64,000 nucleotides of DNA from Nocardioides sp. Arc9.136. Lineage in GTDB: Bacteria > Actinomycetota > Actinomycetes > Propionibacteriales > Nocardioidaceae. The stretch spans positions 1,798,001-1,862,000 of the forward strand of contig NZ_CP113431.1 in NCBI RefSeq assembly GCF_030506255.1. The letters run 5' to 3'. The first letter of the stretch is position 1. Each line of letters begins with the position of its first letter. The position numbers and the translations under genes were made by a program. This document shows, one piece after another, positions 7,892-16,549 of the stretch. The notes under the pieces were generated by a model. The model was given only the letters and a program-made list of their open reading frames with translations, had not been told where the DNA came from and made no database searches.

Positions 7892-9869
7892 GCACCCGGG
7901 CCAGCACCATCTGCTCGGACCCGCGCGTCGCCGCGCACCCGTCACCCCCGGTGCCGGCCGCGGCGGCGGTCGAGTCCGGGAACACCTGGTAGGCGAGGTT
8001 CAGCACGCGGAACGTCGTCCGCGGCGCCACGGTGTGGGCGATCGCGCCGGCGGTGCCGAGCAGCGTGCCGATCCGGTGCGGCCGCTCGACGATCGCCTCC
8101 AGCACGAGGTCGGCGGCCTGGGCGGGGGAGATCGCGGGGAACCGGTCGTAGAGCCTGGTCGGCGCGATCATCGGCGTCCGGACCAGCGGCATGTGGATGG
8201 TGGTGAAGGTGATGCCGTCGCCGACCAGCTCGCTGGCCACCACGTCGCTCCAGGAGTCCAGGGCCGACTTGGAGGCGACGTACGCCGAGAAGCGCGGCGG
8301 GTTCGTCTGCACCCCGATCGAGCTGACGTTGACGACGTGGCCGTCCTGCTGCTGCCGCATCGCCGGGAGCAGCCCGGTCACCAGGCGGATCGCGCCGAAG
8401 TAGTTGAGCTGCATCGTGCGCTCGAAGTCGTGGAACCGGTCCTCGGACAGCCTCAGCGAGCGTCGGATCGAGCGGCCGGCGTTGTTGACGACGACGTCGA
8501 CCGACGGCAGGTCGCTCAGCAGGGCCGCGCAGAGGTCGTCGATCGCGTCGAGGTCGGAGAGGTCGCAGGGGTGCACGTGGGCGGTGCCCCCGCGCAGCTC
8601 GATGACCGACCTCAGGTCCTCCAGCTTGTCCTTGCCACGTGCGACCAGGACGGGGACGCCGCCGGCCTGGGCCACCTTGAGCGCGGTCACCTGGCCGATC
8701 CCGGACGAGGCGCCGGTGATCACGACGTGCTTGCCCCGCAGCGCGTCCCGGATGCGCGGGTCGCGCGCCGTGGAGGTGTCCAGGTGGTCCTCCCAGTAGG
8801 TCCACAGGGTGCGGGCGTACCCCTCGAGGTCGGGCACGCTGATCCCCGAGCCCGCGAGCGCTCGCTCGGTGCGCCGGGAGTCGAGGACGGCCGTGAACGA
8901 GGTGTGGGCGAGCACCTCGGCCGGGATGCCCACCCGGCTGGTCACCGGGTCCAGGAGCCGCTGCACGGCGGGGTTGCCCACGACGCCGGAGAGCAGCGCG
9001 GCCGGTCGCAGCACGCGCGGGAGCAGCCCGGGTCCGTCGACCGAGGTCACGAAGCGGGGAGCCCCCGCGGCGGCGCAGAAGGCGTTGACGGCCTCGAGCA
9101 CCGGTCGCGGCTCGGGGTCGACCAGGTGGAAGGCCTCGCCGTCGTGCCCGGGCAGGTGGGCGAGGTGGTCCAGCGCGGAGGCCACGTAGTCGACCGGCAC
9201 CACGTTGGTCGCGCCGAGGTCGAGGCCGACCATCGGCAGCCAGGCGGGCAGCGTGTCGCGCAGGGTCTTGAGGAGCGGGAAGAAGTAGTAGGGCCCGTCG
9301 ACCTTGTCCATCTCGCCGGTCGCGGAGTCCCCGACGACGATCGCGGGCCGGTAGACCCGCCAGGGGACCGCCGCCTCGGCCCGGACGATCCGCTCGGCCT
9401 CGTGCTTGGTGCGGTGGTACGCCGAGGGCAGCCGCTGGCCCTCGTCGAACATCGTCTCGTCGAAGCGGCCCACGAAGTCGCCGGCCACCGCCACCGAGCT
9501 GACGTGGTGCAGGCGGCCCGCGCCGAGCGCCTCGGCGAGCTCGAGGGCGTGCCGGGTGCCCTCGACGTTCATCGCCTCGTTGGCGGCGTCGTCGGCGGTC
9601 ATGTCGTAGACCGCGGCGAGGTGGAAGAAGTGCTCGACGCTCCCGGCGTGCTCGCTCACCCACGTCGGGTCGACGCCGAGCCGTGGCTCGGTGAGGTCCC
9701 CGACCACGGGGACGACCCGGTCGCTGCGCCAGCGTTGGCGCAGTGCCTCCAGCCGGGGCAGCGAGGCCGCCCGGCACAGCACGTGCACGTCGCCCTCGCG
9801 GTGGTCCAGCAGCTCCTGGACCAGCCGGCGGCCGATGAAGCCTGTGGCGCCGGTCACGAAGTACGACAT
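7872..9869 (-). CDS. Two-domain fatty acyl-CoA reductase (AcrA1-like)
   Basis: The 665-residue protein joins two Rossmann reductase modules. The N-terminal extended-SDR domain starts with FVTGATGFIGRRL and contains a YHRTKHEAER active-site segment near residue 150. The C-terminal classical SDR starts around residue 380 with VVITGASSGIGQ and has NNAGRS, an SSIG serine and YVASKSALD. This length and order match mycobacterial AcrA1 (Rv3391-type), a multifunctional protein with acyl-CoA reductase activity that makes fatty aldehyde or alcohol with NADPH. A TAGCCT hexamer ends six bases before the ATG. Family membership is confident; the product (wax ester versus alcohol) is not known. Confidence 0.85.
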   Translation of the reverse strand: MSYFVTGATGFIGRRLVQELLDHREGDVHVLCRAASLPRLEALRQRWRSDRVVPVVGDLTEPRLGVDPTWVSEHAGSVEHFFHLAAVYDMTADDAANEAMNVEGTRHALELAEALGAGRLHHVSSVAVAGDFVGRFDETMFDEGQRLPSAYHRTKHEAERIVRAEAAVPWRVYRPAIVVGDSATGEMDKVDGPYYFFPLLKTLRDTLPAWLPMVGLDLGATNVVPVDYVASALDHLAHLPGHDGEAFHLVDPEPRPVLEAVNAFCAAAGAPRFVTSVDGPGLLPRVLRPAALLSGVVGNPAVQRLLDPVTSRVGIPAEVLAHTSFTAVLDSRRTERALAGSGISVPDLEGYARTLWTYWEDHLDTSTARDPRIRDALRGKHVVITGASSGIGQVTALKVAQAGGVPVLVARGKDKLEDLRSVIELRGGTAHVHPCDLSDLDAIDDLCAALLSDLPSVDVVVNNAGRSIRRSLRLSEDRFHDFERTMQLNYFGAIRLVTGLLPAMRQQQDGHVVNVSSIGVQTNPPRFSAYVASKSALDSWSDVVASELVGDGITFTTIHMPLVRTPMIAPTRLYDRFPAISPAQAADLVLEAIVERPHRIGTLLGTAGAIAHTVAPRTTFRVLNLAYQVFPDSTAAAAGTGGDGCAATRGSEQMVLARVLKGVHW

Positions 9870-9889
9870 GGCGGGAGGCTACTCCCGGA

Positions 9890-10894
9890 TCACTCCTGCT
9901 TGCCGCCGCCGAACATGATCTCGTCCCAGCTGGGGACCGAGGCGCGGCCGCCCTTCTTGCGGACCGCTCGCCGTGGCGGCGGCTGCTCGGCGGGCTCGGG
10001 GTCCGGCTCGGGCTCGTCGCGCACGGCTGGCTGCTCCGTGGTCGGTGCCTCGGCGTCGGCGGACCCGCGGTCGAGCGCGGCCGCGTCGGCGGCCTCCTCG
10101 GCCAGCGCGCGCTCCTGCTCGGCGGCGCCCGGCTCGGTGGCGGGGGCGGTGTCCAGGAACGCCTCGACCGGCTGGTCGTCGTTGACCAGCTGGATGGCGT
10201 CGTCGCCCAGCTCGTCGCCCGGCTCGCCGCCGAGCGGCAGCTCCTGGTCCACGAGGTCGACGGTGGTGAGCCGGCGCTGGCGGGCCTGCTGGAGGTCGTC
10301 GCGCGCCGGCTCGGGCTCGGGCAGGGCCTCGCCGACCAGCCAGCGGGCGTCGTCGTTCTCCAGGAGCACGAAGTTGCCCGGCATGTCGAAGACCAGCTCG
10401 GCGATCCCGCTGCGCTGGGTGGTCTCGTACGCCGCGACCAGCGCCCAGCGGCCGTCGTCGCGGCGCCACGAGTCCCACTCGACGGTCCCGGCGTCGCCGT
10501 GCACCGAGCGCAGGTGGGCCTCCACCGCCTCGCCGAGGGTGCGGGCCGTCCCCGAGGCCTCACCGGCGCGGCGACGTACCGAGGACCGCTGGGCCCGGTC
10601 GGCCACGTGGCGGCGCTCGTCGAGCACCGGCCCGGCGAAGGCCATGATCTTCTCGACCGAGGTGCCCGCGGCTGCCGCGACGTCCTCCGTCGACGCCCCC
10701 GCCCGGATCCGGGCCTGGATGTCGCGGGGCCGGAGGGTGCTCTCCATCTGCTTCTCCATACGTCTCGGCGGGTGCTGGCGCAGGGCGCTCCGGAGGCGCT
10801 GGTCGATGTCGAGCTCGTGCTCGCCACCGGCGTCGTCGGTCAGCAGCAGACGCGTCCCGTCCTCGCTCACTCCGGTGAGCTCGAGGTGCGCCAT
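9890..10894 (-). CDS. sepH: Septation protein SepH (DUF3071)
   Basis: The 334-residue protein begins MAHLELTGV and keeps the actinobacterial SepH layout. A conserved N-terminal domain includes a helix-turn-helix-like segment (RPRDIQARIRAGAS, VAAAAGTSVEKI, about residues 65-100). A long acidic, low-complexity tail follows, ending in a short conserved KKGGRASVPSWDEIMFGG motif. In Streptomyces and mycobacteria SepH stimulates FtsZ assembly during division. ATG 10894 is the start because homologues begin at this sequence; the frame stays open 87 codons further upstream but there the composition is non-coding. AAGGA lies about ten bases before the ATG. Confidence 0.88.
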   Translation of the reverse strand: MAHLELTGVSEDGTRLLLTDDAGGEHELDIDQRLRSALRQHPPRRMEKQMESTLRPRDIQARIRAGASTEDVAAAAGTSVEKIMAFAGPVLDERRHVADRAQRSSVRRRAGEASGTARTLGEAVEAHLRSVHGDAGTVEWDSWRRDDGRWALVAAYETTQRSGIAELVFDMPGNFVLLENDDARWLVGEALPEPEPARDDLQQARQRRLTTVDLVDQELPLGGEPGDELGDDAIQLVNDDQPVEAFLDTAPATEPGAAEQERALAEEAADAAALDRGSADAEAPTTEQPAVRDEPEPDPEPAEQPPPRRAVRKKGGRASVPSWDEIMFGGGKQE

Positions 10895-10982
10895 GGGTGT
10901 CTGGTCCTTGCCCGGTCGTTCCTGCTGGTCGTGGGCCCAGAGCCTACGCCAGCCGACCCGCGCGGCCGGGTAACCTCCGAGC

Positions 10983-11600
10983 GTGCCGACACTCGTCGTC
11001 CTCGACCTGGTCGGGATCTTCGTCTTCGCCATCTCCGGCGGCCTGGTCGCCGTCCGCAAGGACCTCGACGTCTTCGGCGTGCTGCTGCTGGCCGGGACCA
11101 CCGGTCTCGGTGGCGGGTTCGTCCGCGACGTGCTGATCGGGGTCACCCCGCCCACGGCGTTGGCCGACTGGCGCTACCTCGTGGTCCCGGCGGTCGCCGG
11201 CCTGCTGACTTTCGGCTACCACCCGGTGCTGGGCCGGATGGAGCGGACGGTCAACGTCTTCGACGCCTTCGGCCTGGCGCTCTTCTGCGTCGCCGGGGCG
11301 CTGAAGGCGCTCGACCACGGGCTGGGCCCCGTGCCGGCGGCGCTCCTGGGGATGACCACCGGGATCGGCGGCGGCGTCCTGCGCGACCTGCTGGCCGGGC
11401 GGGTGCCGGTGGTGTTCCGCGGCGAACTGTACGCGACGCCGGCGCTCGCCGGGGCGCTCGTCGCCGTGGTCGGCACCGAGCTCGAGGTGAACCGGGTGCT
11501 CGTCAGCGTGGTGGGTGCGGCGGTGTGCCTCGTGTGGCGCCTGCTCGCGCTGCTGCGGGGGTGGCAGGCACCCCGCCCGCAGGGCGCCGCGAGCGTCTGA
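10983..11600 (+). CDS. Trimeric intracellular cation channel family protein (UPF0126/TRIC)
   Basis: The 205-residue membrane protein has about seven hydrophobic segments in two homologous halves, each with the signature GGGxxRD (GLGGGFVRDVL near residue 40, GIGGGVLRDLL near 130). These glycine-arginine motifs form the bacterial TRIC-type cation pore, which conducts mainly K+. TAACCT (10971-10976) ends six bases before the GTG, so the transcript is probably leaderless. It is divergent from sepH. The physiological role in actinobacteria is not established. Confidence 0.88.
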   Translation: MPTLVVLDLVGIFVFAISGGLVAVRKDLDVFGVLLLAGTTGLGGGFVRDVLIGVTPPTALADWRYLVVPAVAGLLTFGYHPVLGRMERTVNVFDAFGLALFCVAGALKALDHGLGPVPAALLGMTTGIGGGVLRDLLAGRVPVVFRGELYATPALAGALVAVVGTELEVNRVLVSVVGAAVCLVWRLLALLRGWQAPRPQGAASV

Positions 11601-11693
11601 GCCGGTCCGGGCGGCCGGTCCGAGGTTCCTGGCTCCTCGCCGGCGGACCGATGAGTTGCCGCACTGTCGGTGGTCGGTGCCACTGTGATCCAC

Positions 11694-12692
11694 ATGACAC
11701 CAGACCTCGCGATCGAGACCCGCGGCCTCGTCAAGACCTTCGGTGAGACCCGGGCCGTCGACGGCGTCGACCTCACCGTCCCGGTCGGCGGCGTGTACGG
11801 CGTGCTCGGGCCGAACGGCGCCGGGAAGACCACGACCATCCGGATGCTCGCGACGCTGCTGCCGCCCGACGGCGGCACCGCCCGCGTGCTGGGCCACGAC
11901 GTGGCCACCAAGGCGGCGACGGTCCGGTCCCGCGTCGCGCTGACCGGCCAGTTCGCCTCGCTCGACGAGGACCTCTCCGGGCAGGAGAACCTCGTGCTCG
12001 TCGCGCGCCTGCAGGGCTACGACCGCTCCGGCGCACGTCGCCGGGCGACCGAGCTGCTCGAGGCCTTCGACCTGGGCGCAGCGGCGCGTAAGCAGGTCAA
12101 GGCCTACTCGGGCGGCATGCGTCGGCGCCTCGACATCGCGGCCTCGATCGTCGTCCGGCCCGACCTGATGTTCCTCGACGAGCCGACGACCGGCCTGGAC
12201 CCCCGCAGCCGCAACCAGGTGTGGGAGATCGTCCGGGCGCTGGTGCGCGCGGGCACGACGGTGCTGCTGACCACCCAGTACCTCGAGGAGGCCGACCAGC
12301 TCGCCGACCGGATCGCCGTCATCGACCACGGCCGGGTGATCGCCGAGGGCACCAGCGGCGAGCTCAAGGCCTCCGTCGGGTCCGGCGCGGTGAAGGTGCG
12401 GGTGGCCGACCCCGCCGACCGCGAGCCGCTCGCCGCGCTCCTGGCCGAGGAGCTCGGCGCCGACCCGGTCCTCGACTCCGACCCGGCGTCGGTGTCCTTC
12501 CGGGTCACCGACCCCACCCGGGTGGCCGGTGCCCTGCACCGGGCGGGCGAGCGGGGCCTCGGGATCTCGGAGTACTCCCTCGGCCAGCCCAGCCTCGACG
12601 AGGTCTTCCTCGCCCTCACCGGCCGCCCGGCGGAGGACCCGACCGCCGCCACCGCCACCGACCAGCCGACCACCGAAGGAGTCCCGGCATGA
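11694..12692 (+). CDS. DrrA-type ABC exporter ATP-binding subunit
   Basis: The 332-residue ATPase has Walker [15 protein letters not shown], signature [12 protein letters not shown] and Walker [13 protein letters not shown]. It also carries the extra C-terminal domain (about residues 230-320) typical of daunorubicin-resistance DrrA proteins, ending in a [18 protein letters not shown] segment. It powers export by the permease encoded next to it; the stop and the next start overlap as ATGA, so the two are translationally coupled. ATG 11694 is chosen because CACTGT ends seven bases before it; GTG 11670 is possible but has neither signal. The substrate is unknown and is commonly lipophilic drugs or lipids. 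Confidence 0.92.
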   Translation: MTPDLAIETRGLVKTFGETRAVDGVDLTVPVGGVYGVLGPNGAGKTTTIRMLATLLPPDGGTARVLGHDVATKAATVRSRVALTGQFASLDEDLSGQENLVLVARLQGYDRSGARRRATELLEAFDLGAAARKQVKAYSGGMRRRLDIAASIVVRPDLMFLDEPTTGLDPRSRNQVWEIVRALVRAGTTVLLTTQYLEEADQLADRIAVIDHGRVIAEGTSGELKASVGSGAVKVRVADPADREPLAALLAEELGADPVLDSDPASVSFRVTDPTRVAGALHRAGERGLGISEYSLGQPSLDEVFLALTGRPAEDPTAATATDQPTTEGVPA

Positions 12693-13549
12693 CGACGACC
12701 GCGCGGACCGAGCACGGCCGCAGCACCGACCACGCCCCGTCCCTCGACGCCTCGGTGATCGCCGTCGTCGGGGGCGCCGAGCGGCCCCGCCACGCCGGCC
12801 CGGTCTCGGCGTCGGTGACCTACGGGTGGCGGGCGCTGCTGAAGATCAAGCACGTCCCCGAGCAGCTCTTCGACGTGACGATGTTCCCGATCATGTTCAC
12901 GCTGATGTTCACCTACGTCTTCGGCGGGGCGATGGCGGGCTCACCGGGGGAGTACCTCCAGTACGCCCTGCCCGGGATCCTCACCCAGACGGTCGTGTTC
13001 ATCACGATGTACACCGCGCTCACCATCAACACCGACATCGAGAAGGGCGTCTTCGACCGGTTCCGCTCGCTGCCGGTGTGGCGTCCGGCGCTGCTGGTGG
13101 GCGCGTTGCTCGGGGACACGCTCCGCTACGCAATCGCGTCGCTGGTCGTGCTGGCGGTCGGCCTGGCCATCGGCTACCGCGCGCCGGGCGGCGTCCTGGG
13201 CGTGCTCGCGGCGGTGGTCCTGCTCGTGCTGTTCTGCGTGTCGCTGACCTGGGTCTGGCTGATCGTGGGGCTGAAGGTCCGCACCCCCAACGCGGTGATG
13301 GGGACCTCGATGATGGTGCTCTTCCCGCTGACGTTCGTCTCCTCGGTGTTCGCCCCGCCGGAGACGATGCCGGGCTGGCTGCAGTCCTTCGTCGACATCA
13401 ACCCGATCACGCTGCTCGTCGAGGCCGCCCGCGGGCTGATGAACGACGCCGCGGACGCCGGCGACATCCTGGTCGTGGTGCTGATGTCGGTCGCCATCAC
13501 CGCGGTCTTCGCGCCGATCGCGCTGCGGCTCTACAACCACAAGACCTGA
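12689..13549 (+). CDS. DrrB-type ABC-2 exporter permease
   Basis: The 286-residue ABC-2 permease has a hydrophilic N-terminus of about 45 residues followed by six membrane segments. It shows the conserved [25 protein letters not shown] and [14 protein letters not shown] motifs of DrrB-like transporters. The start ATG overlaps the ATPase stop by four bases and has GAAGGA (12675-12680) eight bases upstream, so both subunits are made together. GTPP-type cargo cannot be read from the sequence. A weak inverted repeat (GCCGCCC/GGGCGGC, 13560-13587) follows and may end transcription against the convergent ABC-F gene. Confidence 0.92.
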   Translation: MTTTARTEHGRSTDHAPSLDASVIAVVGGAERPRHAGPVSASVTYGWRALLKIKHVPEQLFDVTMFPIMFTLMFTYVFGGAMAGSPGEYLQYALPGILTQTVVFITMYTALTINTDIEKGVFDRFRSLPVWRPALLVGALLGDTLRYAIASLVVLAVGLAIGYRAPGGVLGVLAAVVLLVLFCVSLTWVWLIVGLKVRTPNAVMGTSMMVLFPLTFVSSVFAPPETMPGWLQSFVDINPITLLVEAARGLMNDAADAGDILVVVLMSVAITAVFAPIALRLYNHKT

Positions 13550-13588
13550 GCACCGCGCGGCCGCCCGGGTGACCGGCGGTGGGCGGCG

Positions 13589-15232
13589 TCAGCCGTGCCG
13601 GACGACGACCCGGCCGGCGTCGACCTCCCACCGCTGGTCGAGGTCGACGTTCTCGAGCAGCCTGCGGTCGTGGGAGACGAGCAGCAGCGCACCGTCGTAC
13701 GACGCCAGCGCCTGCTCGAGCTGCTCGATCGCCGGCAGGTCGAGGTGGTTGGTGGGCTCGTCGAGCACGAGCAGGTTGACCCCGCGGGCCTGCAGCAGCG
13801 CCATCGCCGCGCGGGTCCGCTCCCCGGGGGAGAGCCGGCCGACCGGGCTGGTGACCTGGTCGGCCTTGAGCCCGAACTTCGCCAGCAGCGTGCGGACCTC
13901 GGCCTGGGTCAGCTCGGGCACCACCGCCTCGAAGGCGGCCCCGAGGGGCAGGTCGTCGTCGAGGCCGGTGCGGGCCTGGTCGATGACGCCGATCGCGACG
14001 GAGGCGCCGAGCGACGCGGACCCGGTCCCGGGCGCGGTCCGGCCGAGGAGCAGCCGCAGCAGGGTGGTCTTGCCGGCGCCGTTGGGACCCGTGATGCCGA
14101 TCCGGTCGCCGGCGCTGACCTGCAGCGAGGCCGGTCCGAACGTGAAGTCGCCCAGCCGGAGCGTCGCCTCGTTCAGCGTCGCGACCACCGAGCTGGACCG
14201 CGGTGCCGCCGCGATGTCGAACTGCAGCACCCACTCCTTGCGCGGCTCCTCGACCTCCTCGAGCCGGGCGATCCGGGACTCCATCTGCCGCACCTTCTGC
14301 GCCTGCTTCTCCGAGGACTCGGTCGCGGCGCGGCGGCGGATCTTGTCGTTGTCCGGGCTCTTGCGCATCGCGTTGCGGACGCCTTGGGAGCTCCACTCGC
14401 GCTGGACCCGGGCCCGCTTGACCAGGTCGGCGCGGGTGTCGGCGTACTCCTCGTAGGCCTCCCGGGCGTGCCGGCGGGCGACCGCACGCTCCTCGAGGAA
14501 CGCGTCGTACCCGCCGTCGTAGACCGTCACCTGCCCCTGGGCGAGGTCGAGCTCGACGATCCGCGTGACGCACCGCGCCAGGAACTCCCGGTCGTGGGAG
14601 ACCAGCACCACCCCGCCCCGCAGCCCCTGGACGAAGGCCTCCAGCCGCGCGAGGCCGTCGAGGTCCAGGTCGTTGGTCGGCTCGTCGAGGAGCACGACGT
14701 CGAACCGGCTCAGCAGCAGCGCCGCCAGCGCGACGCGCGCCACCTGGCCGCCGGAGAGCGAGGTCATCAGGGTGTCGGGACCGAGCGCGAGCCCCAGGTC
14801 GGCGAGCACGGGCCCGACCCGGTCCTCGAGGTCCGCAGCGCCGCTGGCCAGCCACCGGTCGAACGCCGCGGCGTACGCGTCGTCGGCACCTGCCTCGCCC
14901 GAACCGAGCGCCGACGCGGTCGCCTCCATCGTCTCCGTGGCCTCGGCGGCACCCGTGCGTCGCGCGAGGTACTGCGCGACGGTCTCGCCGGGCACCCGCT
15001 CGTGCTCCTGCGGGAGGTAGCCGACGAACGCGTCGGTGGGGGCGAGCTCGACGGTCCCGGCCATGGGCGGCACCGCACCCGCGAGCAGCCCGAGCAGGGT
15101 CGACTTGCCCGCGCCGTTGGCGCCGACCACCCCGACGACGTCGCCGGGGGCGACGGTGAGGTCGAGGCCCTCGAAGAGCACCCGGTGGCCGTGTCCGCCG
15201 GACAGGTCCCTTGCGACGAGCGTGGCGGTCAC
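13589..15232 (-). CDS. ABC-F family ATPase
   Basis: This 547-residue protein has two ABC domains and no membrane segment. Domain one has GANGAGKSTLLGLL, signature LSGGQ and LLDEPTNDLD. Domain two has [14 protein letters not shown], signature LSPGE and LLVLDEPTNHLD. The charged linker between them (about residues 235-300) contains the KRARVQREWSSQG region characteristic of ABC-F proteins, which act on the ribosome as translation factors or antibiotic-resistance proteins. GTG 15232 is the start because TACGCT ends six bases upstream and the Walker A then lies at residue 35-45. It is convergent with the DrrAB pair; whether it confers resistance is not decidable from sequence. Confidence 0.9.
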   Translation of the reverse strand: MTATLVARDLSGGHGHRVLFEGLDLTVAPGDVVGVVGANGAGKSTLLGLLAGAVPPMAGTVELAPTDAFVGYLPQEHERVPGETVAQYLARRTGAAEATETMEATASALGSGEAGADDAYAAAFDRWLASGAADLEDRVGPVLADLGLALGPDTLMTSLSGGQVARVALAALLLSRFDVVLLDEPTNDLDLDGLARLEAFVQGLRGGVVLVSHDREFLARCVTRIVELDLAQGQVTVYDGGYDAFLEERAVARRHAREAYEEYADTRADLVKRARVQREWSSQGVRNAMRKSPDNDKIRRRAATESSEKQAQKVRQMESRIARLEEVEEPRKEWVLQFDIAAAPRSSSVVATLNEATLRLGDFTFGPASLQVSAGDRIGITGPNGAGKTTLLRLLLGRTAPGTGSASLGASVAIGVIDQARTGLDDDLPLGAAFEAVVPELTQAEVRTLLAKFGLKADQVTSPVGRLSPGERTRAAMALLQARGVNLLVLDEPTNHLDLPAIEQLEQALASYDGALLLVSHDRRLLENVDLDQRWEVDAGRVVVRHG

Positions 15233-15319
15233 GGCGCGAGCGTAGTCGCGGCAGCGACGGACGGTTCGCCGAGGTGGGCCCGGGGTACCTCGTGCGCCCG
15301 AGCGACAGGAGGTGCGGGG

Positions 15320-15751
15320 GTGCGACGGCGGCACGGACGGGCGACCGGGCCCGTGGCGGGGCTGATGAGCGCGGTGGTGGCGGCGACGGCGGCGGCGCTC
15401 ACCGGGTGCGGCGCCGCGGCGGACGAGGACGACGCGGCGGCGGTGGTGGACCGGTTCCACCGGGCGCTGGCCGAGGGCGACGGGCGGGCGGCGTGCCGGC
15501 TGCTGAGCCCGCGCCTGGAGTCGCAGCTGCCGGCTGCGGGGGAGTCGTGCGCGGAGGCCGTGCTGGCCAAGCAGGTGCCCGAGCCCGGCCGGCCGGTCGA
15601 GGCGTCGGTCTACGGCACGATGGCGCAGCTGCGGTACGACGGCGACACGGTGTTCCTCACCGAGCTCGAGCGGGCCGGCTGGCGCATCGTCGCCGCAGCG
15701 TGCAGCGAGGTGCCCGGGCACCCCTACGACTGCCGGGTCTCAGCGGGCTAG
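15320..15751 (+). CDS. Small lipoprotein, NTF2-like
   Basis: The 143-residue protein has a short basic start, a hydrophobic stretch and a lipobox LTGC with the lipidated cysteine near residue 30, so it should be anchored on the outer face of the membrane. The mature part begins DDAAAVVDRFHRALAEGD and continues through paired cysteines to GDTVFL and a GWRI strand, the layout of an NTF2-like or lumazine-binding-like fold. No catalytic residues are obvious. AGGAGG (15307-15312) sits seven bases before the GTG, one of the best Shine-Dalgarno sites in the window. It opens an operon with a 27-residue membrane peptide and a DUF6766 protein. Confidence 0.8.
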   Translation: MRRRHGRATGPVAGLMSAVVAATAAALTGCGAAADEDDAAAVVDRFHRALAEGDGRAACRLLSPRLESQLPAAGESCAEAVLAKQVPEPGRPVEASVYGTMAQLRYDGDTVFLTELERAGWRIVAAACSEVPGHPYDCRVSAG

Positions 15752-15759
15752 GGGGAGCC

Positions 15760-15843
15760 GTGCGCACGATGTTCTGGACCTACCTGGCCGTCATCTGGGC
15801 CGGGCTGGCGTACTTCCTGCTGATCGCGCTGAGGCACACGTGA
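15760..15843 (+). CDS. 27-residue single-span membrane peptide
   Basis: The reading frame encodes a short basic or neutral N-terminus, one hydrophobic helix (FWTYLAVIWAGLAYFLLIAL) and a polar RHT end. It lies eight bases after the lipoprotein stop and its TGA overlaps the next GTG as GTGA, so translation of DUF6766 probably depends on it. GGGGGAG overlaps the upstream stop; it is rather close to GTG 15760, and ATG 15769 (24 residues) is an equally possible start. The function is unknown; an accessory subunit of the neighbouring membrane protein is a natural guess. Confidence 0.65.
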   Translation: MRTMFWTYLAVIWAGLAYFLLIALRHT

Positions 15844-16529
15844 GCGCGGGCTCGCCGGCGCGCTGGGTGCGCGAGCAGTCGCTCTCGCTGTTCTTCGGTG
15901 CGCTCTTCCTCCTCACGCTGGTGGGCCAGGCCCTCGCCGGGTGGCACCAGTTCAACGACCAGCAGCTCGCGGACGGGATGGGCCGGCTGAGCCTGGGCCA
16001 GTACCTCACCTCGGCAGACTTCGCGGTCGACGTGACCGAGAACTGGCAGAGCGAGTACCTCCAGTTCCTCGTCTTCCTCGTCGCCGGTATCTGGCTGTTC
16101 CAGAAGGGCTCCACCGAGTCCAAGAAGCTGGACCGGCCGGGCCTGGAGTCCGACGAGGATCAGGAGGTGGGTCCGCACGCGGCCGACGACTCGCCGCGCT
16201 GGGCCGCGGCCGGTGGGTGGCGCACCGGGGTGTTCTCGTCGTCCCTGACCCTGATGATGAGCGCGATCTTCCTGGTCTCCTGGCTGGCGCAGTCGGTGGC
16301 CGGCTGGGCGGCGTTCAACGAGACCCGCCTCGCGCAGCTGCAGGACCCCATCACCTGGGGCCAGTACCTCCTCAACGCCGACTTCTGGGCGCGCACCCTG
16401 CAGAACTGGCAGTCGGAGTTCCTCGCCGTCGGCTCGATGGTGATCCTGTCGGTCTACCTGCGCCAGCGCGGCTCGGCGCAGAGCAAGCCGGTCGGCGCCG
16501 CGCACGAGGAGACCGCCGACGAGGGCTGA
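15840..16529 (+). CDS. DUF6766 family membrane protein
   Basis: The 229-residue protein contains four hydrophobic segments arranged as two similar halves. Each half has a helix, an AGW(H/A)xFN stretch, a GQYL motif and an ENWQSE/QNWQSE motif followed by a second helix (about residues 15-95 and 130-210). This internal duplication is typical of DUF6766. The function is not known. It is the last gene of a three-gene operon, overlapping the microprotein by four bases, and converges on the MmyB-type regulator. Confidence 0.82.
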   Translation: MSAGSPARWVREQSLSLFFGALFLLTLVGQALAGWHQFNDQQLADGMGRLSLGQYLTSADFAVDVTENWQSEYLQFLVFLVAGIWLFQKGSTESKKLDRPGLESDEDQEVGPHAADDSPRWAAAGGWRTGVFSSSLTLMMSAIFLVSWLAQSVAGWAAFNETRLAQLQDPITWGQYLLNADFWARTLQNWQSEFLAVGSMVILSVYLRQRGSAQSKPVGAAHEETADEG

Positions 16530-16549
16530 TTCCCGAGGCCGCGGCGGGG

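Noticed and set aside
7797..10973. A 1058-codon plus-strand frame opposite the reductase and sepH
   Set aside because: Antisense to two well-supported genes; low-complexity translation without motifs.
11600..13600. Part of an antibiotic biosynthetic cluster (DrrAB exporter plus ABC-F)
   Set aside because: No biosynthetic genes are nearby; the neighbours are housekeeping genes.
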